Below, in pieces: positions 22,501 to 33,258 of a DNA stretch of 64,000 nucleotides. Source of the stretch: Saccharum officinarum (taxonomy: Eukaryota > Streptophyta > Magnoliopsida > Poales > Poaceae); assembly GCA_020631735.1 (NCBI GenBank), contig CM036215.1:14596346-14660345 (forward strand), in the 5' to 3' direction. Every line of letters starts with the position of its first letter. Position 1 is the first letter of the stretch. Below the pieces are notes generated by a model. It did no database searches. It worked only from the letters and a program-made list of their open reading frames with translations, and had not been told where the DNA came from. The position numbers and the translations under genes are program-made.

Positions 22501-25500
22501 GGCCCCGCGGCTGCTGCCCTGATGGCTGCGGCCCCTACTGGACTCGCGGCTGCTACCCCTGCCGCGGGTGGTGCTGCTGCCCCGGCTGCCTGGCATGCCA
22601 CTGCCGGCCCTACCCCGCCGCAGGAACCAACATGTCTCTCGACGAACTCATCTCCACGACCGGGTGTGCCCACTAACACCCCGGCGGGGGACGTCCTGCC
22701 TCCAGAGGCGAAGTCCCCGCACCCATCGCGCCGCGCCACCGCTTCATCACCCCTCGCCGCCGCTGTCGTCGCTGCCAGGGCCGAGGCTGTCGAGAGGCAG
22801 GCCTGGGTGCGCGCGGCCGCCCTCGTGTGGGCGCGTGAGCGGGAAGCGGCCGATGACCTGGCCCGCCAGATCGCCGCGGCCATGCCTTTCCCGGTGCCTC
22901 AGTCGCCGCCGCCAGGCCGCTGCCCCAGTGCCGCCGTCACCGGTCCAAGCGCGGCCGCGGGCGCGGGGGACCCAGACACCTTGGCCTACTCCTTCAGCAC
23001 CACCGCAGGGCTGCCATCTGTCAGTCCTGATTGGATCGCCGACTCGGGCGCCACTTTCCACACCACGCCCGATGCGAGTCTACTTTCTTCTCTCCGTCCT
23101 CCCCACCCTTCCTGTCCCTCTTCCATCATGGTCGCCAATGGCACCTGCATTCCTGTCTCCTCCGTGGGCACTGCCAGTTCCCGCGGCTCCTTTCATATCC
23201 CTGATGTTCTTGTGGCTCCCGGGTTGGTTCACAACCTTCTCTCTATTCGTCGTTTCACCACTGATAACTCTTGTTCAGTTGAGTTTGACCCCTCTGGCCT
23301 CACCGTGCGGGATTTGACCTCCCGGGCTCCTCTGCTCCGGTGTAACAGCACTGGGCCTCTCTACACCCTTCGGTTTCCGGCGTCTGCTTCACCTTCTTCG
23401 CCTTCCTCGGTGTCTATTTCACCTTCTTCGCCTTCCTCAGCCGCTTTCGCCGCCACTCCTTCCACCACTTGGCACCGTCGCCTCGGCCATCCTGGCCGGG
23501 ATGCCCTGATGCAGCTCAGTCGTAGTTCCGACATCGGTGCTCTCAGGCTCACGATGATCACTTGTGTCATGCGTGCCAGTTGGGCCGTCACGTTCGCCTT
23601 CCCTTTCAGTCCTCATCCTCACATGCCCCTCGTGCATTTGATCTTATTCATTGCGACCTGTGGACTTCTCCTGTTCTCAGCATGTCTGGCTATAAGTACT
23701 ACTTGGTGGTGGTCGATGATTTCTCCCATTATTCCTGGACTTTTCCCCTGCGGGCCAAGTCCGAGGCGTTCCCCACTCTCAGCCACTTTTTTGCTTGGGT
23801 ATCCACTCAGTTCGGCCTCACCATCAAGGCTGTCCAGTGTGACAATGGTCGTGAGTTCGATAACTCAACCTCACGTGCCTTCTTCCTTTCTTCCGGTGTC
23901 CACCTGCGCATGTCTTGTCCGTATACCTCCTCTCAAAACGGCAAGGCAGAGCGCATGATCCGCACAACCAATGACATCATGCGCACTCTTCTGCTACAGG
24001 CATCTCTACCCGCTCGCTTCTGGGCTGAGTGTCTGCACACCTCCACCTATCTCCTTAACCGCCTTCCTTCTACTGCATGCCCAACTCCCACGCCTCACCA
24101 CGCTCTATTCGGTACCCCACCTCAGTACGACCACCTTCGAGTCTTTGGGTGTGCGTGTTACCCTAACACCGCCGCCACCGCTTCCCATAAGCTGGCTCCC
24201 CGGTCGATCCTCTGTGTCTTTCTCGGATACTCTCCGGATCACAAGGGTTACCGATGCTTTGACCTTACCTCTCGCCGTGTCCTCATCTCTCGCCATGTCG
24301 TGTTTGATGAGTCGGCATTCCCTTACTCCACCACCTCTCCACCCACCCCTCCCGCTGACCCTGCGGAGGCTTCCTTCTTTCCCACTGACCCGGCGATTCC
24401 GCCACCCTTCTCCCTCTACCCTGCAGGTACTGCTCCGGCGCACTCTCCTGGTGGTCCCGCCTCGCCCCTGCCGGACGCACACCAGGACCTTCCGGTGCCT
24501 GACACGGTCGAGGCAGCCCCGGAGCTTCGACCCTCGCTCCCTGTGGCTTCGCTGCCTCCCGTTGTGCCCGATGCTGCCGTTCCGATCACAGGACCGCGCA
24601 CACCGACCCCACCTCCTCCCGGGCGCTTCGGACTCGTCTACCAGCGCCGGCGGGAGCCGCGGCCGCCCTCACCTCCTCCCGGACGCTTCGGCATCGTCTA
24701 CGAGCGCCGGCGTGACCCGGCTCCGCTGCTCTCGTCACCGGCGCCGTCGTCGCCGGTGTATGCTCCGCCGGCATCGCCACGCTCTCGCGCCGACCCGCCG
24801 GTGTACCACCCGCCTCTTCTTCACCGGGACCCTCGTCACACTCACCCGATGGTGACGAGGCAGGCGTCTCGCCCGCAGGCCCTCACCGCCGCCGCCTGCG
24901 AGCCGGGGATCTCTCCGGTACCCTCTTCCGTCCGCGCGGCCTTGGCGGATCCTCACTGGCGCCGCGCGATGGACGAGGAGTACGCGGCCCTCCTCGCCAA
25001 CCAGACGTGGGACCTAGTGCCTCGTCCGCCGGGCTCCAACATTGTCACCGACAAGTGGATCTGGACGCACAAGAGGCGGGCTGATGGTTACCTGGAGCGC
25101 TACAAGGCTCGCTGGGTCCTCCGCGGCTTCACTCAGCGGCCCGGCATTGACTATGCTGAGACCTTCAGTCCCGTGGTGAAGCCAGCTACAGTCCGCACCG
25201 TCCTCTCCCTGGCTCTCGAGCGCTCCTAGCCTGTGCATCAGCTGGATGTCAAGAATGCCTTCCTCCATGGCACTCTGACTGAGACGGTCTACTGTAGTCA
25301 GCCGGCAGGTTTCGTGGATTCTTCTCGTCCTGACTTTGTCTGCCGGCTCAACAAATCTCTCTACGGGCTCAAGCAGGCACCTCGGGCTTGGTACTCTCGA
25401 TTCGCTACCTTCCTGCAGACTCTTGGGTTCACGGAGGCCAAGTCTGACACCTCCCTGTTCATATACCACTATGGGGGTGAGACTGCTTACCTGCTCCTCT

Positions 25501-27504
25501 ATGTGGATGACATTGTTCTCACCGCCTCCAGCGAGTCTCTGCTCCACCGCATCATTACCTCACTCCAGAAGGAATTTGCTATGAAGGATCTTGGGGTGCT
25601 CCACCACTTCCTCGGCGTCACTGTTGAGCCCCGACCTTCAGGCCTGTTCCTCCACCAGCGGCAGTTCACTTGTGACATTCTGGAGCGAGCAGGGATGACC
25701 GCCTGCCAGTCCTGCTCTACACCGGTGGACACCCAGGGCAAGCTGTCAGAGGCTGGGGGTCCGATGCTTGGGCCAGCAGACTCCACCGCCTACCGGAGTC
25801 TTGCTGGCGCGCTTCAGTACCTCACTTTCACACGACCGGACATCACTTATGCCATCCAGCAGCTCTGCCTCTACATGCATGCTCCGCGGGAGCCCCACCT
25901 GGCTGCTATGAAGCGGCTTCTCCGGTACCTCCGTGGCACACTTGGCTACGGGCTGCTCCTCGGCCGGTCCTCCACTGCCGAGCTGGTTGTCTACACCGAC
26001 GCTGACTGGGCGGGATGCCCGGACACCCGCAGGTCCACCTCCGGCTACGCAGTCTTCCTCGGCGGCAACCTGGTCTCTTGGTCGTCCAAGCGCCAGCCGG
26101 TAGTTTCCCGCTCCAGTGCCGAGGCGGAGTACCGTGCCGTGGCCAACGGCGTGGCCGAGGCCGCCTAGCTCCGCCAGCTCCTGGCTGAGCTTCACCGCTT
26201 ACTCGCCAGGAGCACGCTCGTCTACTGCGACAACGTCAGCGCGGTCTACCTCTCCACCAACCCCGTGCAGCACCAGAGGACCAAGCATGTGGAGATCGAT
26301 CTACACTTCGTCCGCGACCGGGTGGCCATCGGCGACGTCCGGGTTCTTCACGTCCCGACCACCTCCCAGTTTGCGGACATCTTCACCAAAGGCCTCCCTT
26401 CCTCGACCTTCTCCGAGTTTCGCTCCAGCCTCAACGTCTCCAGTGGCTAGTTGTGGCTGCGGGGGGGGGGTCCTGTGTGTGTTGTGCTCTTACTTGTTTT
26501 CTTTCTTGTTCAGCCTTGAACTCCGTTGCGCCGGTAGTTCAGACTGCGGGGGGTGTTGGAGTGTGAATGTATTAGGCCCATGAGGCTAGGCCCATGTGGC
26601 CCATGTATGGTACCTATATAGCTACCTTTCTAGGGTTAGCCCAAATTAATAGAGAATCACTTTCTAGCAATAAGAACACCTTACCATGTGGGAATGTACC
26701 TCCATGTCTGCAATTCTGCATATATTTTTTTTGTGATTTTTTCCTCCCACATGATATCATTATATTAAGAACTAGCCTTATTCTGACGTGAGGGCAGATA
26801 AGATGGGATAATCCTTTTGATTCCTGGTCATACTCCAAAACTGCATCTCCTCACTAACTAGCAATAGCACTCCTGCTAGGTTAGGAAAGAGACCCTAAAA
26901 CACACACGGTTGCGGTGGTAACAAATCGACCATGAAATTCAAAAAAAAAAAAAATCGACCATGCTCCTGAGATGACAATGGAGTTGAACCCCTTCCTAGC
27001 TTGTCCATCTACTCTCTAGTTTGCACTATAGCCCACCAATCATTAAAGGAAAACTCATCTATCAACAATAATCTAAATATAATTATGATTTTGTGCTATG
27101 CATCGCAGCTGGTAAAGATTTTGACATACTCAGTTCCCTGAGCATATAAGGGCTCCATGTCCTTGTTACTGATCGATTTGTAATTTCTGTCAAGTATCAT
27201 TAAAAATTGTCTCTAGTCTGTATCCACAAACTCAAGTCTTTAGAATGCTATGACATAAACCAATAGCATTCATGATCTTAATTTCTTGCTATTGCCAGGG
27301 ATGCTCTGGATGCTTTGGAATTGTTCCGCTACTGCTGCAGGCGAATGCTCATGACCCATGTCGACCTCATCGAGAAGTTGCTCAACTACAACAGTAAGTT
27401 GAATTTTAAGCTGTTATTCAAGTTGCGGTTTTCATTTATGGCTGCACCATTTATAGATGTATCAATCTTTATTTTCAGCACTGGAGAAGACTGAGACAAG
27501 TTAA
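19560..27504 (+). CDS. RPB10: RPB10: shared zinc-binding subunit of nuclear RNA polymerases, 71 aa, 4 exons
   Basis: This small subunit helps assemble the core of nuclear RNA polymerases. It is shared by Pol I, II and III, and by IV and V in plants. Exons are 19560-19595, 19850-19908, 27299-27393 and 27479-27504, all joined by GT-AG introns. The joined frame is exactly 216 nt and gives 71 residues, the normal length. Conserved features are [12 protein letters not shown] at the start with zinc ligands C7 and C10, the C44-C45 pair in RYCCRR, and the C-terminal [17 protein letters not shown]. Intron 2 is 7,390 bp and contains a minisatellite and a complete copia element in the same orientation. 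The coding sequence shows no damage, so the gene is probably functional if the intron is spliced efficiently. It shares its promoter with the pectate lyase. Confidence 0.96.
20249..20580. repeat. 60-bp minisatellite in RPB10 intron 2
   Basis: Three consecutive 60-bp units fill 20401-20580 exactly and differ by only a few bases. An older unit lies at 20249-20308 within a larger diverged duplication. Because 60 is a multiple of three, long open frames appear on both strands (alanine/leucine-rich or serine/alanine-rich). I treat these as by-products and not as genes. Confidence 0.9.
20709..20796. repeat. short tandem duplication (about 44 bp x 2) in RPB10 intron 2
   Basis: A unit beginning GGAGAAT(T)AGTGGTGAGCC and ending AAAGGGAAAGTGCA occurs twice in a row. 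Confidence 0.8.
20800..21737. other. RPB10 intron 2 sequence, nothing recognised
   Basis: AT-rich intronic sequence with no exon, element end or long open frame that I can support. Confidence 0.5.
21738..21845. repeat. tandem duplication (two units of about 55 bp) in RPB10 intron 2
   Basis: GCTATATAAGGAGA...GATGTA(T/C)CAATCAAATCA(A/G)GCAAGAAGAAATAG occurs twice in succession, about 90 bp upstream of the copia element. Confidence 0.8.
21938..22053 (+). repeat. 5' LTR of the intronic copia element
   Basis: It begins TGTTGGAGTGTG and ends TTTCTAGCA, followed at once by the tRNA-Met primer site at 22054. It matches the 3' LTR at 114 of 116 bases. Confidence 0.95.
22129..23545 (+). pseudogene. 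intronic copia: N-terminal region and protease, Gag core not recognisable
   Basis: The frame opens soon after the primer site and runs through the protease to the start of the integrase. Residues 1-300 are rich in proline and alanine. I find neither the usual copia capsid domain nor a CCHC zinc knuckle, although RHSVPIK near residue 60 resembles the start of Ale-type Gag. The protease DSG site is at residues 305-307. The integrase HHCC region begins with WHRRLGHPG. At about 23541-23555 the frame is lost by a net one-base deletion and continues in another frame. The element may have lost its Gag core or may depend on Gag from other copies. Confidence 0.8.
23546..26450 (+). pseudogene. intronic copia: integrase, reverse transcriptase and RNase H (two in-frame TAG stops)
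   Basis: After the frameshift the frame encodes the rest of the integrase: CHACQLG, then the catalytic triad region with HCDLW, CDNGREF and GKAERM. Reverse transcriptase follows, with [11 protein letters not shown] and the YVDD box. RNase H comes last, with YTDADWAG and [12 protein letters not shown] codons at 25227-25229 and 26166-26168 interrupt one continuous frame. Each sits where relatives have tryptophan, so each is a single G-to-A change in a CTGG context. The frame ends at 26450, about 100 bp before the 3' LTR. Confidence 0.9.
26554..26669 (+). repeat. 3' LTR of the intronic copia element
   Basis: A near-identical copy of 21938-22053, followed by the ATAAG target duplication. The bases just before it (26546-26553, GCGGGGGG) are the polypurine tract. 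Confidence 0.95.
26675..27298. other. end of RPB10 intron 2, nothing recognised
   Basis: AT-rich sequence with an A-run near 26940. It ends in the acceptor ATTGCCAG at 27291-27298. No other feature is supported. Confidence 0.6.
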
Positions 27505-28480
27505 GTAATCACATCATGCTCCAAAAGCGCTACGGTTTCGTAGTATCATAGAGTGTAGGTGGTATGTTGTATCTTCTCAATCAGGAGAGATCAGTTGTGA
27601 GTGTGAACCTGCTTTTGCTCATGAGCATCCAAGGACTTTTCATGTGACGGTGCATGTTGCATCTATGCCATAACTGTTAACTGAAACCTGATGTATTTGT
27701 GTGAATTGGATTCGATAATGTTTTGTTGACAGATGTGTGTCTTTGGTTGGACTACATTTAGTGATGCTGCTTGTACACATCATATTATTGTATTCTATAA
27801 CTCTAAAATAGACATTTCTGATCCATAGGAGCCATTGCTCTCTCTATATCCAGAGTATTAAATATTATTCAACCACAAGCGACCATTCTGGTAGAGGTTC
27901 TGATGATGTTAGAGAACACTTCAGAGCTTTCAGTATGCAAAAGGTGGTGTCTTCTCTTCGTCCCTGTTCTGGGTACCATGATCTGATCCCCAGCCGTCCT
28001 TGCATGATTGTATACGCATTATACTGCATGGTTTTCACCGACCGTTGCCTCTATCTCTACCTGGCCGTGAATATCATTTTCACCGCTAGTTTTGATCCGA
28101 ATCAGTGGTGATATAATGTCACCGGTGGCAAAACCATTTATTGAGGAGTGAATGAACTTATTTCGCTCCATGCATGAACCTTATGTTCCCTTGTTCTTGA
28201 TTCATTAGCAGAGCAGTAAATAAAGCTGCATTTGATGTATCTCTCTGCCATGTATTTTAAATGGACCAATGTTGTTTGCTTGTCTATGGACATGTAAATT
28301 TCTTCAATGATGGATGTTGTCATTATTTCAGCCAAACTAGTGTGCTATCTTTGTTTTGTTTGCAAATTGAATTGTTTAATTTAATTCCTCACAAAAAAAA
28401 TATAACGCGAGACTTGATTGGATGAACTCTATTATGCGATGAATCTGGAATTATTAGACATCAATTCTCGCCTCGTCTGC
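27505..28480 (+). other. RPB10 3' UTR and downstream intergenic sequence
   Basis: The 3' UTR must start at 27505. I could not single out one polyadenylation site. Beyond about 27.8 kb I see no gene. Confidence 0.4.
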
Positions 28481-28499
28481 CAGCGTACCCAACACATCC

Positions 28500-28896
28500 A
28501 TTCAAACAATGGTTGCTCCACCGCCGGTTTATGCGGTAGCTCGACGGTTATAACATGATCACCGCCGGATCTTACTGTAGTGCACGTGTCCATCTTGGCA
28601 TTGGCGGTAAAAAAGCTATTATGTCTGCCGGTTTCTTCAGGCGGCGGTCATAGAACGAGCAACCGGCGGTAAAAACCCTTCTACCGCCGGTTCGGCAGAC
28701 GACACGGCGGCGAAGGGTGAGATTCCGTTCACCGCCGGATCATACGCCGAGCCGGCGGCAAAAGCGTTCATCACCGCCGGTTATTCAGCCAGGAGGGGTC
28801 CCATAGGTCATAAGCCGGCGGTGATACGTATCACCGCCGGTTATATCAAAACCGTTGGGGAAGGTCCCAACGGTGAATTGACTTTCTGTAGTAGTG
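28500..28896. mobile_element. CACTA transposon terminal fragment
   Basis: The right edge is the inverse of CACTACTACAGAAAGTC, a typical CACTA terminal repeat, and is followed by TTA. About a dozen ACCGCCGG or CCGGCGGT motifs lie inward of it in both orientations, as expected for the transposase-binding subterminal repeats of this superfamily. I do not find a matching left terminus, so the element is truncated. No transposase is present. Confidence 0.8.
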
Positions 28897-29119
28897 TTAA
28901 GATAGTTTGACTGGCACGGATTCTAGAAATTTATTTATTTGGGGAGGAGGGAGTATTAATTACTCTATTTCAAACTGTAGACCATATTATGATTAAAAAA
29001 TCATATTGTAAACTTTCACTATCACTCAATTAGTCAAAATTATATGGATGTTAAGTGAACAAAAGCTACATATTCATATTTGACATGCCTTTTAGTAAGA
29101 GGCACTACTTTCTGTAGTA

Positions 29120-29264
29120 TCCCTCCTTTTTAAATTATAAGTCTCTTTAACATTTTTGATACAAACATTTTGCTATGTATCTAGATATAATATATGTCTA
29201 GATACATAGTAAAATCGATGTACCAAAAAAGTTAAAACGATTTATAATTTGGAACAGAGGGAGC
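29120..29264. mobile_element. Stowaway-like MITE (about 145 bp)
   Basis: It is a long imperfect palindrome. The left arm TCCCTCCTTTTTAAATTATA and the inverse of the right arm (CTCCCTCTGTTCCAAATTATA) pair for about 70 bases around a central ATATAATATAT. TA lies at the left edge, the Stowaway target. Confidence 0.82.
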
Positions 29265-29949
29265 AACTGATAATATGTTGTAATAAGAGAACTTAACAGC
29301 GAAATCGCACTTTGAAAGACTTTGTCAAATCCTATATGACTTACATGAAGAATGGTGTAGCTTGTTTTTAGATGGCGCAGATCTATTTCATGTACTGTGG
29401 TTAGGATATTTCTCAAAGACTATTAGTTCTGCAGTTTCCTTGAATATGCAATCAGATTTGTAGATTTCTTAATATGTCATCTAAGCCACAAGTCACGTGA
29501 ATGAGCAAAAATACGTGGCCCCATATATTCATATCTAGTCTATATCTATATTTATATACCTAATAATAAAGAGACAAAATTTCCTCCTCTTTTTTGGTAC
29601 CATTATTTTGGTCTTGCCTCCTTAACTAAACCATCTCATGTTCGATGTAGTGTTCGTTATGGAAACTGATGGCCAAAGCCAAACAGACGCTGGATAAGCC
29701 AAACGGTGCCGACGACGCCATATCGTGCCTAAACACGTGACTTGCTTCTTCTCCAGAATACTACCTCGATGCTCATACGGAAAGCAAGCTGGCTGGTGCT
29801 TTTCTTTTTTTTTCTTTTCCTTTTTCTATTATACATATTATATATACACAAGCTGGTAGAGAAAGTGACTTGCTTCTTTCTACAAAACACTACACCGAAG
29901 CTCTCTTAAAAGCACTGGCCTCTCTCTGGCACGGGAGCTCCAGCGTCGG
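29265..29949. other. intergenic stretch, no gene supported
   Basis: AT-rich up to 29.85 kb, with T-rich runs near 29810. Nothing recognised. Confidence 0.5.
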
Positions 29950-30520
29950 GCTGAGGCGCGGCGCTTTGGCCGTGTGCGCGCTTCTTTCCGGGCAGCCTGG
30001 TGGTGTGGACCTCCGTGACTTTCAGCGCCTGATCTTCTGGGTTTCCTCAATGTCCTTGTACAGCTTGTGCGTGTCAGCGCGTGGATGAGGCAGCAGAGCA
30101 ACTCGAGGAAGTCCTTGAGATAGCTAAGGGCCTGTTTGGTTTCATTTTGTTAAAGTTTAACTCCCATCACATTAATGTTTTCTCAAATGCATGGAGTACT
30201 AAATATAGACTAATTGCATGCATGTCGGTACAGATTAGGAGTAATTTACGAGACGAATCTATTAAGCCTAATTAGTCTAAGATTGGAAACTTTTTGTCAA
30301 ATAAGACAAAGTGCTACAGTGTTTATTAAACTTTAACTCCTCAAACCAAACACCCCCTAAATTCAGCGAGCGCAAGAAGGTTACAGGCGAGCATCTTGGG
30401 ATGGCGATCGTGCAGCTAGAGCACGGCGGCATAGAAGCCCTCCCTATCGTACTTGCCCGTGTCGCGCACGTCGCGGAGGCTCGCGATAAGCTTGAGTGTG
30501 GTGAGCAGGCTGCTCTTCTA
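29950..30520 (-). pseudogene. DUF2828-family pseudogene split by a MITE
   Basis: On the minus strand, 30520 to 30361 encodes TTLKLIASLRDVRDTGKYDR and then EGFYAAVL, a stop, and LHDRHPKMLACNLLALAEF. I recognise this as plant DUF2828, a family with a C-terminal vWA-like region and unknown biochemical role. The MITE at 30128-30357 interrupts it. If the MITE and one TAA are skipped, the frame continues without a break into SYLKDFLELLCCLIH, again as in the family. An in-frame TAG at 30416-30418 falls at a position that is normally tryptophan. Further frameshifts follow toward 29950. Only a small part of a gene of about 600 codons is present, so this is a dead fragment. Confidence 0.82.
30128..30357. 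mobile_element. Tourist-like MITE (230 bp) inside the DUF2828 pseudogene
   Basis: It starts GGGCCTGTTTGG and ends AACCAAACACCCCC, with TAA duplicated at 30125-30127 and 30358-30360. It closely matches the element at 17489-17719. Its removal with one TAA restores a continuous reading frame in the host pseudogene, which fixes its borders independently. Confidence 0.93.
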
Positions 30521-30560
30521 GGGGCTGCGGCTACTGCTGCTGGTGCATGCATGCAGTAAA

Positions 30561-31676
30561 TGAATGTTCTCCAAATCAGCTGCTGCAGCTATAGCTAAAA
30601 GAAGCGCAGCCGATTAGGGCCATAAATTCACAAGATCGACTGCGTGTTCCTAAATTCTACTGGAACTTTTGTATACATCTCTAGTTCTAGAACAATAATA
30701 CGTAATGTGCGCTCATTCAAATGAGTACTTAATGTTAATTTTAGAGAATTTAATTTCCAAAAATACCTATGTCGTTGATTTTGCCTCTATTAGTAGTCGA
30801 TGTGTTACGTAAACTTGGTATTAGTTGTTATGTTCGCCCAGGCTCTAGAAAATCTCTAGGTCCGCCACTGATTGCTCGGTACTACGAATAAACACTTATC
30901 TTTTATTATTTTTTACTACTTATAAATATACACAACACTAGTTGAATTACAAGTATTTCCTTTCGCGACTACAATCTCTGTTCGGTTTTGCCCAATGGCA
31001 GCCGCTGCCGCACGAATGTGATTGGTCTCGGTTCATGGGCTCTGCAGTCATCAACACAAACGGTAAGCATCATATGCTAAAATTACTACCTAATTAGTTT
31101 CACATATCCTATATTTCAAGTGCTTGAATTTTATAATCATTTCAGGCAACACTCTTGTACAACCAACTAGGACAAGTAAATTGTTACTTTTGTAATATGT
31201 TATTTGTCTTTGTATCGTAATACATCAATTTATTTTTGTTTTTGTCTGACTATAGAAATAATTATAAATTTTTAATTATTTTTGTGCCAACACATATCAG
31301 ATTTTGTCGGGGTCATGTTTTGTCTAAAAAAGTTTTTTATTCTCAAACCGAAAATTACAGATTATGCCTACCTAAATTGCGATGAATTAAAGCTGCAATT
31401 TTAGTATAGAATATATGCAATGACCGTCGCCTAAAACAAAAGCTAAAATTCAGGTTGCACAGTGTATTTGCAATTCATAGAATAATTGTTGTTATTTATC
31501 AATTTTATCTTTTGGGTGTTTTGTTATTTTTCCTATTTTGATATGTTTGGTTAATTGAAGGTCAAAATAATTCTGTTATTTTGCAATCCATAAAATAGTT
31601 TTGGATTTTGTCACTTTGATTATTTTTATCTACATATGTTTTTTCCAACACATAAAATTTCTTAAGTTTCGCTGTA
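30561..31676. other. intergenic AT-rich stretch, no gene supported
   Basis: CTAGGTCCGCCACTG near 30860 resembles the end of the short MULE-like elements at 47.7 and 54.9 kb. Otherwise nothing is recognised. Confidence 0.45.
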
Positions 31677-32090
31677 TATACTGAAGGACCGGAAATGACG
31701 ATCAAAGAGGGGTAAATGGGAGCCTCAAATTTCTTTCGAAATATTTGGCCGTTGTCCCAAATTCAAACCCTAAGAAGCAAACACAAACACTGTGAAGACC
31801 ATGACCCTAGAGAAGAGTGGATGTTCCCTCGGAACACAGCGGATCACCACAAAGCAAGCGGATCGAAGATAGAGAGCGCACCGAACCAAAAGACAAGAAA
31901 TCGAGACACTCCATTTCTATAGAAAAGAAGCAAGGTCTTAAATCTCGGATACCCAAGCCAACCGGTGACAAGAGAACCTAGATAAGGTCTATGAAACTGT
32001 AGAAGTCCAACGCAACAAACGGAACGTAAAACGGAGCTCAAACGCACAAACCGCGGAAGAAACGGCTGCTGGACTGAGTGCTGTCAGCGA

Positions 32091-32356
32091 TACCGGACCT
32101 AATACCGGACACGTCCGGTATGCATATCGGACACGTCCGGAAATACCAGACCTGCTACCGGACACGTCCGGTATGCTGGACAGCACAAAACGACTTTAGG
32201 AGAAAAATCGAAAACCCTAGCAAATGGTATAAAAAATCATGAAATTTTAACCATAGCCTCTAGACACCATAGGGAAGGTCTCCACCAAATTTGAGCTCGA
32301 AACTCGAAAGTCGAGAATACCGGACACGTCCGGTATTGACATCGAACACGTCCGGT
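32091..32356. repeat. CCGGACACGTCCGG inverted-repeat motifs in the solo LTR
   Basis: Copies lie at about 32104, 32126, 32157, 32319 and 32342, two of them degenerate. Arms CCGGAC and GTCCGG flank a 2-bp centre. The motif resembles the GC-rich motif array in the Sirevirus LTRs although the surrounding LTR sequence differs. Confidence 0.85.
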
Positions 32357-33123
32357 ATTGCCGAGCAGTTTTCTGCAACTTCGGAAAACAAGCCCAAAAC
32401 TCGATCAAATCACCTTGGATTGACTTGAAATTTTTCAGAAAGTCTTGTCACAAGGTTTATAGGCTACTCCTAAAAGATCATCGCCCAATTTGATGCGAGT
32501 CAACGAAAATCAAAGGAATACGAAAAAATCCACCAAAACAAACCCTAGCTCTTGATTCGTCCCGATCTGTGATCTCGTGAGGAATTAGATGATTTCCTTC
32601 GGTGAAAACATTCAACTCACGTCATTGATCAAAGCCATGCAAGAGAAACGAATCGAAAAGAGCTAGAAACGATGAATCGAAGGAAAAACTAGAGGGGAAA
32701 ATGAAGAGCTCGCGAAGAACACATCGAGAACACATAAATTGATTCAAACTCCGAACACCGGAGGACACGAGGTGGTTAGGGCCACCATTCCCTCAAAAAT
32801 TCATGGTTCTTACACTAATCGGTGGATTAGTGGACCTCTCTCACACAAGCACCTAGAGGAGGGGAAACTCTAAAGGAGAAAATAAAAATGGAGGAGGTGA
32901 GAGAGATGGTGGCTCCCTCATCCTATTTAACAGGGCTATTACATAATCCCCGATTTGCCCCTGGATACAATTGAGTCAAACCACTTAGCCTAAGGGCGTT
33001 ATGGTCCAACCTGGTGTCATCTTCATCCGACGGCCACCGCGCCTCCTCACCGGTAGCTTCGCCTCGACGCGAACTCCCTGATGCCACCACGTGCCGTCCG
33101 TTCCTCCTCGGAACCTCTGCCCG

Positions 33124-33258
33124 GGTTTTGAGGCCCAAACCCGTAAACCCGTCACTGATGGTTTTGAGGCCCAAACCACCAAACCCGCACCGATGGTTTT
33201 GAGGACGAAACCACCAAACCCCGCCGATGGTTTTGAGGACGAAACCACCAAACCCCCG
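33124..33258. repeat. short tandem repeat (about 35 bp x 4) in the solo LTR
   Basis: GGTTTTGAGG(C/A)C(C/G)(C/A)AAACC units begin at 33124, 33160, 33195 and 33229, with spacings of 36, 35 and 34 bp. Confidence 0.85.

Larger units (their letters stand above)
21938..26669 (+). mobile_element. complete Ty1/copia retrotransposon (Ale/Retrofit-like) inside RPB10 intron 2
   Basis: The element is 4,732 bp with 116-bp LTRs at 21938-22053 and 26554-26669. The LTRs differ at two positions. A perfect 5-bp target duplication, ATAAG, flanks it (21933-21937 and 26670-26674). The primer-binding site TGGTATCAAGC follows the 5' LTR directly, and a G-rich polypurine tract (26546-26553) precedes the 3' LTR. Domain order protease, integrase, reverse transcriptase, RNase H is copia. 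Very short LTRs and motif style suggest the Ale/Retrofit lineage, which I infer and have not proved. The coding region is broken (see the pol pieces), so it is not autonomous now. It is transcribed in the same direction as its host gene. Confidence 0.95.
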
